Shown here one piece after another: positions 1 through 6,534 of a stretch of DNA of 41,843 nt (positions are counted from its first letter, which is position 1; each line of letters starts with the position of its first letter). The notes below the pieces were generated by a model, which was not told where the DNA came from, did not search any database, and saw only the letters and a program-made list of their open reading frames with translations. Position numbers and translations under genes: made by a program. Source of the stretch: Erysipelotrichaceae bacterium (GTDB lineage: Bacteria; Bacillota_I; Bacilli_A; Erysipelotrichales; Erysipelotrichaceae); NCBI GenBank assembly GCA_030694975.1, contig JAUYTU010000012.1, forward strand, positions 1 through 41,843. The letters are read 5' to 3'.

Positions 1-10
1 ATTTATCGGA

Positions 11-62
11 AAGGTCCAGTTCAAAACTGTTATTACCTATGAAATTGCCAGAACTGGTCCTT
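11..62. repeat. Imperfect inverted repeat at window start
   Basis: Arms of 12 nt (AAGGTCCAGTTC at 11-22, GAACTGGTCCTT at 51-62) are complementary with one mismatch and enclose 28 nt. The stretch may be the tail of an upstream gene: a frame ends in TAA at 69-71, directly before the next terminator, and another ends in TAG at 86-88. Neither gives a recognisable protein, so I cannot say whether 1-71 is coding or leader-like RNA. Confidence 0.3.
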
Positions 63-71
63 CGAATATAA

Positions 72-108
72 AAAGATCGCCATTATAGACGATCTTTCTG
101 GGTTTTTT
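72..108 (+). terminator. Intrinsic terminator upstream of coaX
   Basis: Stem AAAGATCG (72-79) pairs with CGATCTTT (90-97) across a 10-nt loop, and a T-rich tail follows at 103-108. It probably ends a transcript that enters from the left edge. Confidence 0.6.
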
Positions 109-124
109 ATTCGGTGTCCTTTAC

Positions 125-152
125 AAAGGGTACAGTTTAAACTGCCTTTTTT
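125..152 (+). terminator. Second terminator-like hairpin before coaX
   Basis: The 12-nt palindrome CAGTTTAAACTG (133-144) is extended by AAAGG (125-129) pairing with CCTTT (145-149), with GTA bulged, and is followed by Ts to 152. It could be a back-up terminator or an attenuator in the coaX leader. I could not place a convincing coaX promoter between here and 215. Confidence 0.45.
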
Positions 153-214
153 AATCTTTATCATGGAAAAATATGAGTAGTTAGTGTAAACTTTACGTGA
201 GCAGGAGGAACCAT

Positions 215-985
215 ATGCTTTTAACCATTGATGTAGGTAATTCAAATCTGGTCGCTGTTGTATTTGACAGTCACCGCAAGCGGGTTTTTGACGAGCGTAT
301 CGTTACCCAAAAGCAAAATGTCATTGCTTATTATGAAGAATGGTTGATCCGGCTTTTAGCTCAACTGAAAAACGTGAATCCCATTGAAGGGGTTATATTC
401 TCTTCAGTCGTTCCCTCGATTACGGAAGATATTGTCTCTATCATCAAGGACAAAACCGGTTTGAATCCGATGATTGTTTCGACTGATTTAGTGAAGGAGT
501 TCGTTATTCATTTAGAAGAGCGAGATCATCTGGGAGCGGACTTTATTGCGACCAGTTATGGAGCTATGGCAGATTACCCGCTACCGGCCATCGTCGCCGA
601 TTTAGGGTCAGCTACAAAAATCAGCGTATTGAATGTCTGGGGTGAGTTTGAGGGTGGTGTCATTGTCCCGGGTGTTGGAATTTCAGTTGAGGCACTCGTT
701 GGATTTATCAAACATTTACCTGAAATTGAACTTAAAGTACCTGAAAAGGTTATTGGGAAAAACACAATTCTGGCCATGCAGTCGGGTTTGTTGTACGGGG
801 TGATATCTTCAGTTGAAGGATTGGCTGATCGCATTGAAGTCGAGCTGGGTCAACCGATCACGCGCTTATTAACGGGTGGATATGCCAAAGTTGTCCATGC
901 GCATATGTCGAAATTCGTTTATGATGAGTTTCTGTTAAACAACGGACTTTACGAAATATATCAAAAGAAAAGAGGGAGTTTATGA
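215..985 (+). CDS. coaX: Type III pantothenate kinase (CoaX)
   Basis: A 256-residue cytoplasmic kinase of the ASKHA fold that would phosphorylate pantothenate in the first step of coenzyme A synthesis. The phosphate-binding loop IDVGNSN sits at residues 5-11. A second nucleotide loop (VADLGSATK) and the GGVIVPG segment match the CoaX order. The start at 215 is chosen over the GTG at 197 because AGGAGG (203-208) lies 6 nt before it and the protein then begins at the motif. Oddity: the usual GADR active-site motif reads GADF and the usual DxGTAxT reads DLGSATK, so this is a divergent member. The stop overlaps the next start (ATGA), and the partner encodes a pantothenate-type ECF protein, which supports the assignment. 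Confidence 0.85.
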   Translation: MLLTIDVGNSNLVAVVFDSHRKRVFDERIVTQKQNVIAYYEEWLIRLLAQLKNVNPIEGVIFSSVVPSITEDIVSIIKDKTGLNPMIVSTDLVKEFVIHLEERDHLGADFIATSYGAMADYPLPAIVADLGSATKISVLNVWGEFEGGVIVPGVGISVEALVGFIKHLPEIELKVPEKVIGKNTILAMQSGLLYGVISSVEGLADRIEVELGQPITRLLTGGYAKVVHAHMSKFVYDEFLLNNGLYEIYQKKRGSL

Positions 986-1545
986 AAACACGTCAGATTA
1001 CATTCAATGCCATGTTGATTGCTATCACAGCACTCTTGGCGATCGTACCTAATTTAGGGATCATTACGATTGGTCCGATCTCGCTGACCATCATGCACAT
1101 ACCGGTCATTTTGGCCGGAATCGTATTTGGCTTTCAGTCAGCCGTTATTACCGGTTTGACCTTCGGTTTCAGTTCAATGTTTGTAGCTATGACTCGCGGT
1201 GCAACACCGGTCGATTTGCTGTTTATTAATCCGATCGTATCCGTACTGCCTCGATTGTTGTTTGGTATTTCCGTTGGATTGTTATGGAATGCCATCAATC
1301 GACTGAAAATAAACGACGATGTCAAGATTGGTGTAACAGCGTTTGTTTCAACGGTTGTCCATGCAGTATTTGTATTGGGTATCTTATATTTCTTCTTGGG
1401 CTTTACCGGCGACATGCTCACTCAGTTCTCTCAATGGACACTGTTTATTTGGGGTATCTTGCTATCAAATACCTTTATTGAAGCGATTGCGGCGGTTGTC
1501 CTGTGCATCCCGCTGGTTCGAGTCTTACGAAAAATCAAGAAGTAA
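982..1545 (+). CDS. panT: ECF transporter S component, probable pantothenate (PanT)
   Basis: A 187-residue hydrophobic protein with about six predicted membrane segments. It would be the substrate-binding S subunit of an energy-coupling-factor importer and would rely on a shared EcfAA'T module not present in this window. The conserved stretch TIMHIPVILAG near residue 37, followed by a glycine-rich FGFQSAVITGLTFG helix, resembles PanT-type S components. Translational coupling to coaX through a 4-nt ATGA overlap puts uptake and phosphorylation of pantothenate in one unit; this context is the main reason for naming the substrate. Another vitamin is possible. A perfect palindromic terminator follows the stop. 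Confidence 0.75.
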   Translation: MKTRQITFNAMLIAITALLAIVPNLGIITIGPISLTIMHIPVILAGIVFGFQSAVITGLTFGFSSMFVAMTRGATPVDLLFINPIVSVLPRLLFGISVGLLWNAINRLKINDDVKIGVTAFVSTVVHAVFVLGILYFFLGFTGDMLTQFSQWTLFIWGILLSNTFIEAIAAVVLCIPLVRVLRKIKK

Positions 1546-1548
1546 TTG

Positions 1549-1570
1549 CCCACGTACGTGGGTTTTCTTT
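1549..1570 (+). terminator. Terminator of coaX-panT
   Basis: A 14-nt perfect palindrome (CCCACGTACGTGGG, 1549-1562) begins three bases after the panT stop and is followed by TTTTCTTT. Confidence 0.85.
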
Positions 1571-1600
1571 TAACAAAGAAAAAATCTGCCATGCAGATTT
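1571..1600 (-). terminator. Terminator of degV
   Basis: AAATCTGC (1582-1589) pairs with GCAGATTT (1593-1600). Read on the minus strand the stem is followed by a T-rich tract (complement of 1571-1584) and it includes the degV stop codon. Two units converge here back to back. Confidence 0.75.
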
Positions 1601-2435
1601 ATCTTAATATTCGCGTATAACCGATGCCGATGGTTCCCGGTCCGGTATGTGCCATAATGATTGGATAGATCGGGCGTACGACGACCGGTTGATGAATAAT
1701 CGATTCCAAACGCAGTGCAACTTCATTGGCCAGGTCAATGGCATCAGCTTCTACTACATACCAATGATAATCTTGAGGATGATCGATGGCAGAGATTACG
1801 GTGAGAGCAGTGTCGATCGCTTTCTTATGCGTGCGAACTTTATCAAGAACATCGATCGAACCGTTTTCAACTTTGAGAATCGGTGTAATCTTTAATAGAC
1901 TACCCAGTGCAGCCGCTGCACTGGACATTCTTCCGCCTCTTTTCAAATACTCAAGAGATGAAGGTATCAATGCCGCAAACATCATCGCCTGCTTTTCAAT
2001 AAGATATTTAACTTCCTCGACACTGCGACCCTCTTCCAATAGTTTCTTTGCTTGAACACACACATATTGTAAGGGGTAGCATACAAGTTTTGCATCAACG
2101 ACAACAACTCTTCCTTCATAAGAATCACTCAGTACTTTCGCACTTTGATAGGAACCGCTTAATCCCGAGGAGAGGGGAATATATAGTACTTTTTCAGCTT
2201 CAAGTAATGTTTCATCCCACATGGTCAACAAGTCACCTACGATGGGTTGAGCGGTTTTGACGATATTGCCCGATTTCATGGATTGGATAAACTGTTCTCT
2301 GTTAATTTCGGTTTCTTCAATAATGGTCTGTTGGTTAATCATTAAGGGTAAACGTACGACTTTAATGTCAAGTTGCTGTTGTTCAGCCAGGCTTAAGTCA
2401 GCCCCGGAATCCGTCATAACTACATATTTTTTCAT
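1599..2435 (-). CDS. DegV family fatty-acid-binding protein
   Basis: A 278-residue DegV family protein. Members bind a long-chain fatty acid in a deep pocket and some act as FakB partners that present fatty acids to a kinase. The N-terminal signature VMTDSGADLS, the central PLSSGLSGSYQSA and the C-terminal-domain motif SLEYLKRGGRMSS all match. The family TSQP-like motif appears as TAQP near residue 62. The length is normal for the family. GGAGG lies about 9 nt upstream of the ATG. The gene is monocistronic and converges on panT. The lipid and the kinase partner cannot be read from the sequence. Confidence 0.9.
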   Translation of the reverse strand: MKKYVVMTDSGADLSLAEQQQLDIKVVRLPLMINQQTIIEETEINREQFIQSMKSGNIVKTAQPIVGDLLTMWDETLLEAEKVLYIPLSSGLSGSYQSAKVLSDSYEGRVVVVDAKLVCYPLQYVCVQAKKLLEEGRSVEEVKYLIEKQAMMFAALIPSSLEYLKRGGRMSSAAAALGSLLKITPILKVENGSIDVLDKVRTHKKAIDTALTVISAIDHPQDYHWYVVEADAIDLANEVALRLESIIHQPVVVRPIYPIIMAHTGPGTIGIGYTRILR

Positions 2436-2465
2436 ATTCTAACCTCCACAGATTCTTACTATACC

Positions 2466-2493
2466 ATAATATTCACAAGATTACTCACGTCAA
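2466..2493 (-). promoter_or_regulatory. Promoter of degV
   Basis: On the minus strand TTGACG (complement of 2488-2493) is followed after 16 nt by TATTAT (complement of 2466-2471), about 30 nt from the degV start. Confidence 0.55.
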
Positions 2494-2547
2494 TTTCCAA
2501 CCTTTTCACGAATTGAAGAAAGGTGAACTGAAAATCACGGATTTTAC

Positions 2548-2576
2548 TTTACAAAAGAGGCTAAATAAAGTAAAAT
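2548..2576 (+). promoter_or_regulatory. Promoter of tRNA-His
   Basis: TTTACA (2548-2553), a 17-nt spacer and TAAAAT (2571-2576) put the transcript start about 14 nt before the tRNA. Confidence 0.7.
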
Positions 2577-2596
2577 TACCATTGCACCGAACTTAT

Positions 2597-2674
2597 GGCG
2601 GCCGTGGCGAAGTTGGTCAACGCACCGGATTGTGGCTCCGGCACTCGCGGGTTCAAGTCCCGTCGGTCGCCCCA
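2597..2674 (+). tRNA. tRNA-His (GTG)
   Basis: Full cloverleaf with anticodon GTG and encoded CCA. Acceptor strands GCGGCCG and CGGTCGC pair fully. The extra G at position -1 (2597) opposite C73, the hallmark of tRNA-His, is encoded. It stands alone between degV and the histidine kinase gene with its own promoter and terminator. Confidence 0.97.
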
Positions 2675-2679
2675 TTTTT

Positions 2680-2714
2680 AAAAACAGCACTTCTCAAAGA
2701 GTGTTTTTTTTATT
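2680..2714 (+). terminator. Terminator of tRNA-His
   Basis: A short hairpin around CACTTCT and AGAGTG, with one bulged base, is followed by eight Ts. Confidence 0.65.
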
Positions 2715-2741
2715 GCACAAATTCATAACTAAGACTATCAT
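2713..2741 (+). promoter_or_regulatory. Possible promoter of the sensor kinase operon
   Basis: TTGCAC (2713-2718), 17 nt, TATCAT (2736-2741). It overlaps the end of the tRNA-His terminator and lies about 50 nt before the kinase start. Confidence 0.5.
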
Positions 2742-2793
2742 TATCTTGGAATACACTTCGGTTAAAAGTATGTAAAAGAGAGCGGGTATTTAA

Positions 2794-4296
2794 ATGAATA
2801 GAGAGAAGTTTGTAAAACATTTCAGAAATTCTGTGATCGTTCTACTGTTTCTGGCAAGTGCAACGATCTTTTCCTTTTGGTTGCGAGAATTAAAATGGCC
2901 GGAAGCAACGATTATATTAACTTATCTGTTAAGCGTCTTTTTTACTTCACGTCTTTCGGAAGGGTTTATTTATGGGATTATCGCATCATTAGGGTCAGTT
3001 ATCTCGTTTAATTTCTTCTTCACTCAACCTTACTACACGTTGCGGGTAAGTACACCGGATTACTTCTACACGTTCGGAATTATGTTGATTGTTTCAATCA
3101 TTACCGGTACTCTCACTCAGAAAGTCACGATTGAGACGAAGCTTGCGGATGAAAGAGAAGCAAGGATTAAAATGCTGATCGAAGTCAGCCGTGAGTTCTT
3201 TCAGGCGATGAATCTTGATCAGGCCATCAGCAGTCTTCAATCACGTCTCTCCCATATTCTGCGGACCGAAGTGTTTATCGTAACTTACTCTTTAAAAGAG
3301 AAGCAGATGGTTGTATATCCATCAACCAAGTTGAATCGCCAATTTCAAAAAGCCGTGGATGACTGCTTGAAAGAATCACAACACCTTTCGATTGCAATCA
3401 ATCAAGATGTTTTGTTACGTCACCACTTTTTTCCGGTGCGCTCAAAAACCGGGCCTACTGGTGTTATCGTTATTCCTCAAGTTGACTTGACAGCGGCTGA
3501 GAAGGAATTGATCGAAGCTTGTTGTGCACAATTGGCATTGGCTCAAGATCGTCAGCGTTGGATTGAAAAACAACAGGAATCACTGTTGGAAATTGAGCAA
3601 GAAAGAATGCGAGTTCAACTACTATCAGCCATATCTCACGATTTACGCACACCTCTGTCTTCGATCATCGGTTCAGTTCAGACGATTGTCGAAAATTATG
3701 ATTCACTCAATAAAGATATCATTCTCGACTTATTGGGAAACGTCAGTTCGGACTCGCAGTGGTTATTGGAAACAGTTGAAAACATTCTGAGTATGATGAG
3801 AATTCAAGATGGTACGATCGGTTTTGATTTTCAACGTCACATTGTTGAAGAAATATTCGAGGAAGTATTATCCATTTTCTCGTCAGTGAAGACGCACCGG
3901 ATTACCATTGATATCCCCAAAGAAGCGGTATTTGTTTATGTGGATAGCAAACTGATTATCAAAGTATTAATCAATCTGATACAAAATGCGATTAAATATA
4001 CGCCAAAGTCAACGCAAATTCTGCTATCAGCAAAAAAGCAGAAAAACATGGTAATTTTTGAAGTTGCTGACCTTGGTCCGGGGTTAAGTGATGGTGAAAA
4101 ACTGCGAATATTTGATCGTTTCTATTCTTTCAAAACCAAAAGTCAACGAACCCGTCAGGGTTTGGGCTTGGGATTATCCATATGTAAGTCCATCGTCGAA
4201 GCTCATGGCGGGACGATCCGTGTGCTTGATAATCACCCTACGGGCTGTCGGTTTGTGTTTACCCTAAAAATCAAAGGAGATGAGAATCATGAGTAA
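2794..4296 (+). CDS. KdpD-like sensor histidine kinase (short form)
   Basis: A 500-residue membrane kinase equivalent to the C-terminal half of KdpD. Residues about 12-115 form the four-helix DUF4118 membrane domain, followed by a GAF-like region (about 130-255), a HisKA dimerisation domain with phospho-acceptor His282 in SAISHDLRTPLSS, and an ATPase domain with an N box (NLIQNAIKY), DLGPGLS and GLGLGLSI. The N-terminal KdpD/USP domains of classical KdpD are absent, so the sensing input differs. No kdpFABC pump is visible; instead the operon leads into trk genes. The Shine-Dalgarno site is weak (GCGGG region). The 3' end overlaps the response regulator, giving a standard kinase-regulator pair. 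Confidence 0.88.
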   Translation: MNREKFVKHFRNSVIVLLFLASATIFSFWLRELKWPEATIILTYLLSVFFTSRLSEGFIYGIIASLGSVISFNFFFTQPYYTLRVSTPDYFYTFGIMLIVSIITGTLTQKVTIETKLADEREARIKMLIEVSREFFQAMNLDQAISSLQSRLSHILRTEVFIVTYSLKEKQMVVYPSTKLNRQFQKAVDDCLKESQHLSIAINQDVLLRHHFFPVRSKTGPTGVIVIPQVDLTAAEKELIEACCAQLALAQDRQRWIEKQQESLLEIEQERMRVQLLSAISHDLRTPLSSIIGSVQTIVENYDSLNKDIILDLLGNVSSDSQWLLETVENILSMMRIQDGTIGFDFQRHIVEEIFEEVLSIFSSVKTHRITIDIPKEAVFVYVDSKLIIKVLINLIQNAIKYTPKSTQILLSAKKQKNMVIFEVADLGPGLSDGEKLRIFDRFYSFKTKSQRTRQGLGLGLSICKSIVEAHGGTIRVLDNHPTGCRFVFTLKIKGDENHE

Positions 4297-4981
4297 AATT
4301 CTGATCATTGAGGATGACTTGTCCATTCGTCACTTTGTTACCACCTTACTGACAACGCAGAAGTATGACGTAATTGAAGCCGGAGATGGCCAAACGGGCT
4401 TTGCTTTGGCATTGAGTCATAATCCGGCGGTGATTATTCTGGATCTGGGTTTACCAGATATGGACGGTGTCGATTGGATAAACAATTACAGAATACTGAT
4501 CAATGCGATCATCATCGTGGTTACGGCTCGCGATGATCACCCTTCAAAGGTTGCGGCATTGGATGCGGGTGCAGATGATTATCTGACCAAACCTTTTAAT
4601 TCCGGTGAGTTATTAGCAAGAATTCGTGTCGCATTTCGACATGTTGCCGATAAAAATTCAGTTAGTTCGGCTTCTGATGAATTTTTATATCGTGATCTTC
4701 ATATTGATTTTGATAAAAGCCGAGTTTATCTAAAGAATATTGAAGTGCATCTGACACCCATCGAACATCAGATTCTCTTGTTTCTGGCGCGAAATCAAGG
4801 AAGGGTATGTACCAGTCGTATGATTATTAAGGAGATTTGGGGAAATACCATCACCGAAGGGGATGCGCAGAACCTCAGAGTTGTGATGGCGAATCTAAGA
4901 AGGAAAATTGAACCATCCACGACTCAACCGATATACATCCTGACTCACACCGGCGTTGGTTACCGATTCAACGACGAATAA
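4289..4981 (+). CDS. kdpE: OmpR/KdpE-type response regulator
   Basis: A 230-residue regulator. The receiver domain (about 1-120) has acidic pocket residues in IIEDD, phospho-acceptor Asp52 in ILDLGLPDMDG, and the conserved Lys in YLTKPF. The C-terminal OmpR-type winged helix follows (RVVMANLRRKIEP, THTGVGYRF). The start is set at the ATG at 4289, not 4280, because AAAGGAGA ends 8 nt before it and the family begins with the receiver strand. It overlaps the kinase gene by 8 nt. Its likely targets are the downstream trk genes, by position only; KdpE regulates potassium uptake in other bacteria. Confidence 0.88.
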   Translation: MSKILIIEDDLSIRHFVTTLLTTQKYDVIEAGDGQTGFALALSHNPAVIILDLGLPDMDGVDWINNYRILINAIIIVVTARDDHPSKVAALDAGADDYLTKPFNSGELLARIRVAFRHVADKNSVSSASDEFLYRDLHIDFDKSRVYLKNIEVHLTPIEHQILLFLARNQGRVCTSRMIIKEIWGNTITEGDAQNLRVVMANLRRKIEPSTTQPIYILTHTGVGYRFNDE

Positions 4982-5001
4982 ATCTTTATGCAATATTTAT
5001 G

Positions 5002-5045
5002 CGGTGTACTATTTCCTTAACACCGTTTTTATTTTATTTTTATTA
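5002..5045 (+). terminator. Terminator or attenuator between kdpE and the trk genes
   Basis: CGGTGT (5002-5007) pairs with ACACCG (5020-5025) over a 12-nt loop, followed by a long T-rich tract. No convincing promoter lies between it and the next gene, so trk expression may depend on read-through. Confidence 0.65.
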
Positions 5046-5067
5046 CAATATCTTCGGAGGTTATACC

Positions 5068-5430
5068 ATGGAAGAAATTAATTACGACCAATTGCATAAA
5101 TATCTGCGCGAAGCAGAAGAATTGATTAAAGAGTTACATTATATTGCCGCAAAGGAGTTACTTGTGAAGTCACTGATGATTAATGACCGGTCTCCGCAAG
5201 TTCACAATTTGTTCGGTGTGATTTATGAATATCAAGGAAACAAGGAGTTGGCGATGCGTCATTATCGGGCGGCCAATGTTTTTGATGGAACCTATCGTCC
5301 GGCCATTGAAAACATGATTCGTTGCAGTGATAACAATTGTCACGGTCAGAAACATCCGTGTTTTGGTGCGGATGAATTGTCATTTGAAGAACGTCGCTAT
5401 CAAGCGCAAAATGGAGTTAATCATGGGTAG
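5068..5430 (+). CDS. Small TPR-repeat protein in the potassium-uptake operon
   Basis: A 120-residue soluble protein. Residues about 8-75 look like two tetratricopeptide helical pairs (VHNLFGVIYEYQGNKELAM fits the TPR pattern), suggesting a protein-interaction scaffold. The tail contains a compact Cys/His cluster (C86, C91, H92, H96, C98) that could bind a metal or act in thiol chemistry. The start at 5068 has GGAGG 7 nt upstream; an upstream in-frame start at 4999 would run through the terminator and is rejected. It overlaps the first trkA gene by 8 nt, so it is translationally coupled to potassium uptake. The specific function is unknown. Confidence 0.75.
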   Translation: MEEINYDQLHKYLREAEELIKELHYIAAKELLVKSLMINDRSPQVHNLFGVIYEYQGNKELAMRHYRAANVFDGTYRPAIENMIRCSDNNCHGQKHPCFGADELSFEERRYQAQNGVNHG

Positions 5431-5845
5431 AATTAGTAATAAACAAGTAGTTGTGATTGGTTGCAGTCGCTTAGGTGCCACGATCGCATCAAGAATGTCA
5501 TCGGATGGTATCGCTGTAACGGTTATCGACAAAGATGAGGATTCTTTTCGGAAACTTTCCGACGATTTCAGCGGATATACGTATGTTGGCGATGCAGAAA
5601 ATATTCAGACTTTGACGGATGCCCGTGTTGATCAGGCTGATTTGGTTATCGCTGTTACAGATAAGGACAACATTAATCTGATGATTTCTGAAATATGTTC
5701 ACGGATATTCAAAGTGGATAAGGTATTGTGTCGGATTTATGATTCATCGAAAGAACCATTATGTCAACAGTACAATATTGATTTTATTGATACTTCAAAA
5801 TTGTCTGTGGTGGAATTCGAAAAGGCCATAGGAAGTTGTATATGA
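5423..5845 (+). CDS. trkA: TrkA-N domain protein (first half of a split TrkA)
   Basis: A 140-residue cytoplasmic RCK/TrkA-N domain protein. The Rossmann nucleotide loop is VIGCSRLGATIA at about residues 11-22, followed by the acidic residue after strand 2 (VIDKD) and a GDAEN strand-3 turn. It lacks a TrkA-C domain. Such proteins gate TrkH by binding NAD(H) or ATP/ADP. The start at 5423 has GGAG 6 nt upstream. It overlaps its neighbours on both sides (8 nt and 4 nt), so it should be made with the second TrkA protein; a similar split pair occurs next to TrkH in Thermotoga. Confidence 0.85.
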   Translation: MGRISNKQVVVIGCSRLGATIASRMSSDGIAVTVIDKDEDSFRKLSDDFSGYTYVGDAENIQTLTDARVDQADLVIAVTDKDNINLMISEICSRIFKVDKVLCRIYDSSKEPLCQQYNIDFIDTSKLSVVEFEKAIGSCI

Positions 5846-6534
5846 GTTTATATCGTGTCGTCGTTGTCGGCGGACGGAAAAAGGCAGACTTTCTGGCCAA
5901 TGCTTTGATCAAACGTAAAATGCATGTATCACTTATCAATGACACCGAAGATTTTTGTGTTGAAATGTCGCACAAGTATCCCGATGCGATCGTTGCCTGT
6001 GGAGATGGAACCAAGCCTTTTCTATATGAAGATTTGCACATCGAAAACAGTGATATCTTTATTGCGATGATGCCTTCGGATGCTGACAATCTGATTGCCT
6101 GTCAATTGGCCAAACAGATTTTTAAAGTTAAAAAAGTTTTCTGTACAGTGTCAAATCCGAAAAATGTGGAAATATTCAAAATGTTGGGGATAAGCAATGT
6201 GATCAGTTCAACGTATATCGTTGCTAACATGATTGAGCAGTTAGCGACGTTGCGAAACATTGAAAACTACATTCCGATTGAACAGGGTAAAGTTGGATTG
6301 ATTGAAACTGTTGTTGAAGAGGGAACTCAAATTTGTTTTAAGGCTATCAGTGAGCTCAACATTCCTAAACAGTCGATAATCGCGTGTATCATTCGTAATG
6401 GCGAAAGTATTATACCCAAAGGGGATACGGTGATTTACCCTCAGGACAAGTTAGTATGTTTGTTCAATGACGGATCAAAAGAAGAATTGGTAAGCGCACT
6501 GTGCAAAAAGGAACGACATCATGTCAATCATTAG
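5842..6534 (+). CDS. trkA: TrkA protein with TrkA-N and TrkA-C domains
   Basis: A 230-residue RCK protein: TrkA-N at about 1-135, TrkA-C at about 145-225 (ending IPKGDTVIYPQDKLVCLF, typical of TrkA-C). It probably pairs with the 140-residue TrkA-N protein to form the gating ring of TrkH. The nucleotide loop is degenerate: VVVVGGRKKADFLA lacks the GxGxxG pattern, so this half may not bind dinucleotide normally. The ATG at 5842 forms an ATGA overlap with the previous stop; the TTG at 5836 is rejected. The 3' end overlaps trkH by 14 nt. Confidence 0.87.
   Translation: MSLYRVVVVGGRKKADFLANALIKRKMHVSLINDTEDFCVEMSHKYPDAIVACGDGTKPFLYEDLHIENSDIFIAMMPSDADNLIACQLAKQIFKVKKVFCTVSNPKNVEIFKMLGISNVISSTYIVANMIEQLATLRNIENYIPIEQGKVGLIETVVEEGTQICFKAISELNIPKQSIIACIIRNGESIIPKGDTVIYPQDKLVCLFNDGSKEELVSALCKKERHHVNH

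Noticed and set aside
2513-2728. 71-codon open frame
   Set aside because: Spans the tRNA-His promoter, gene and terminator.
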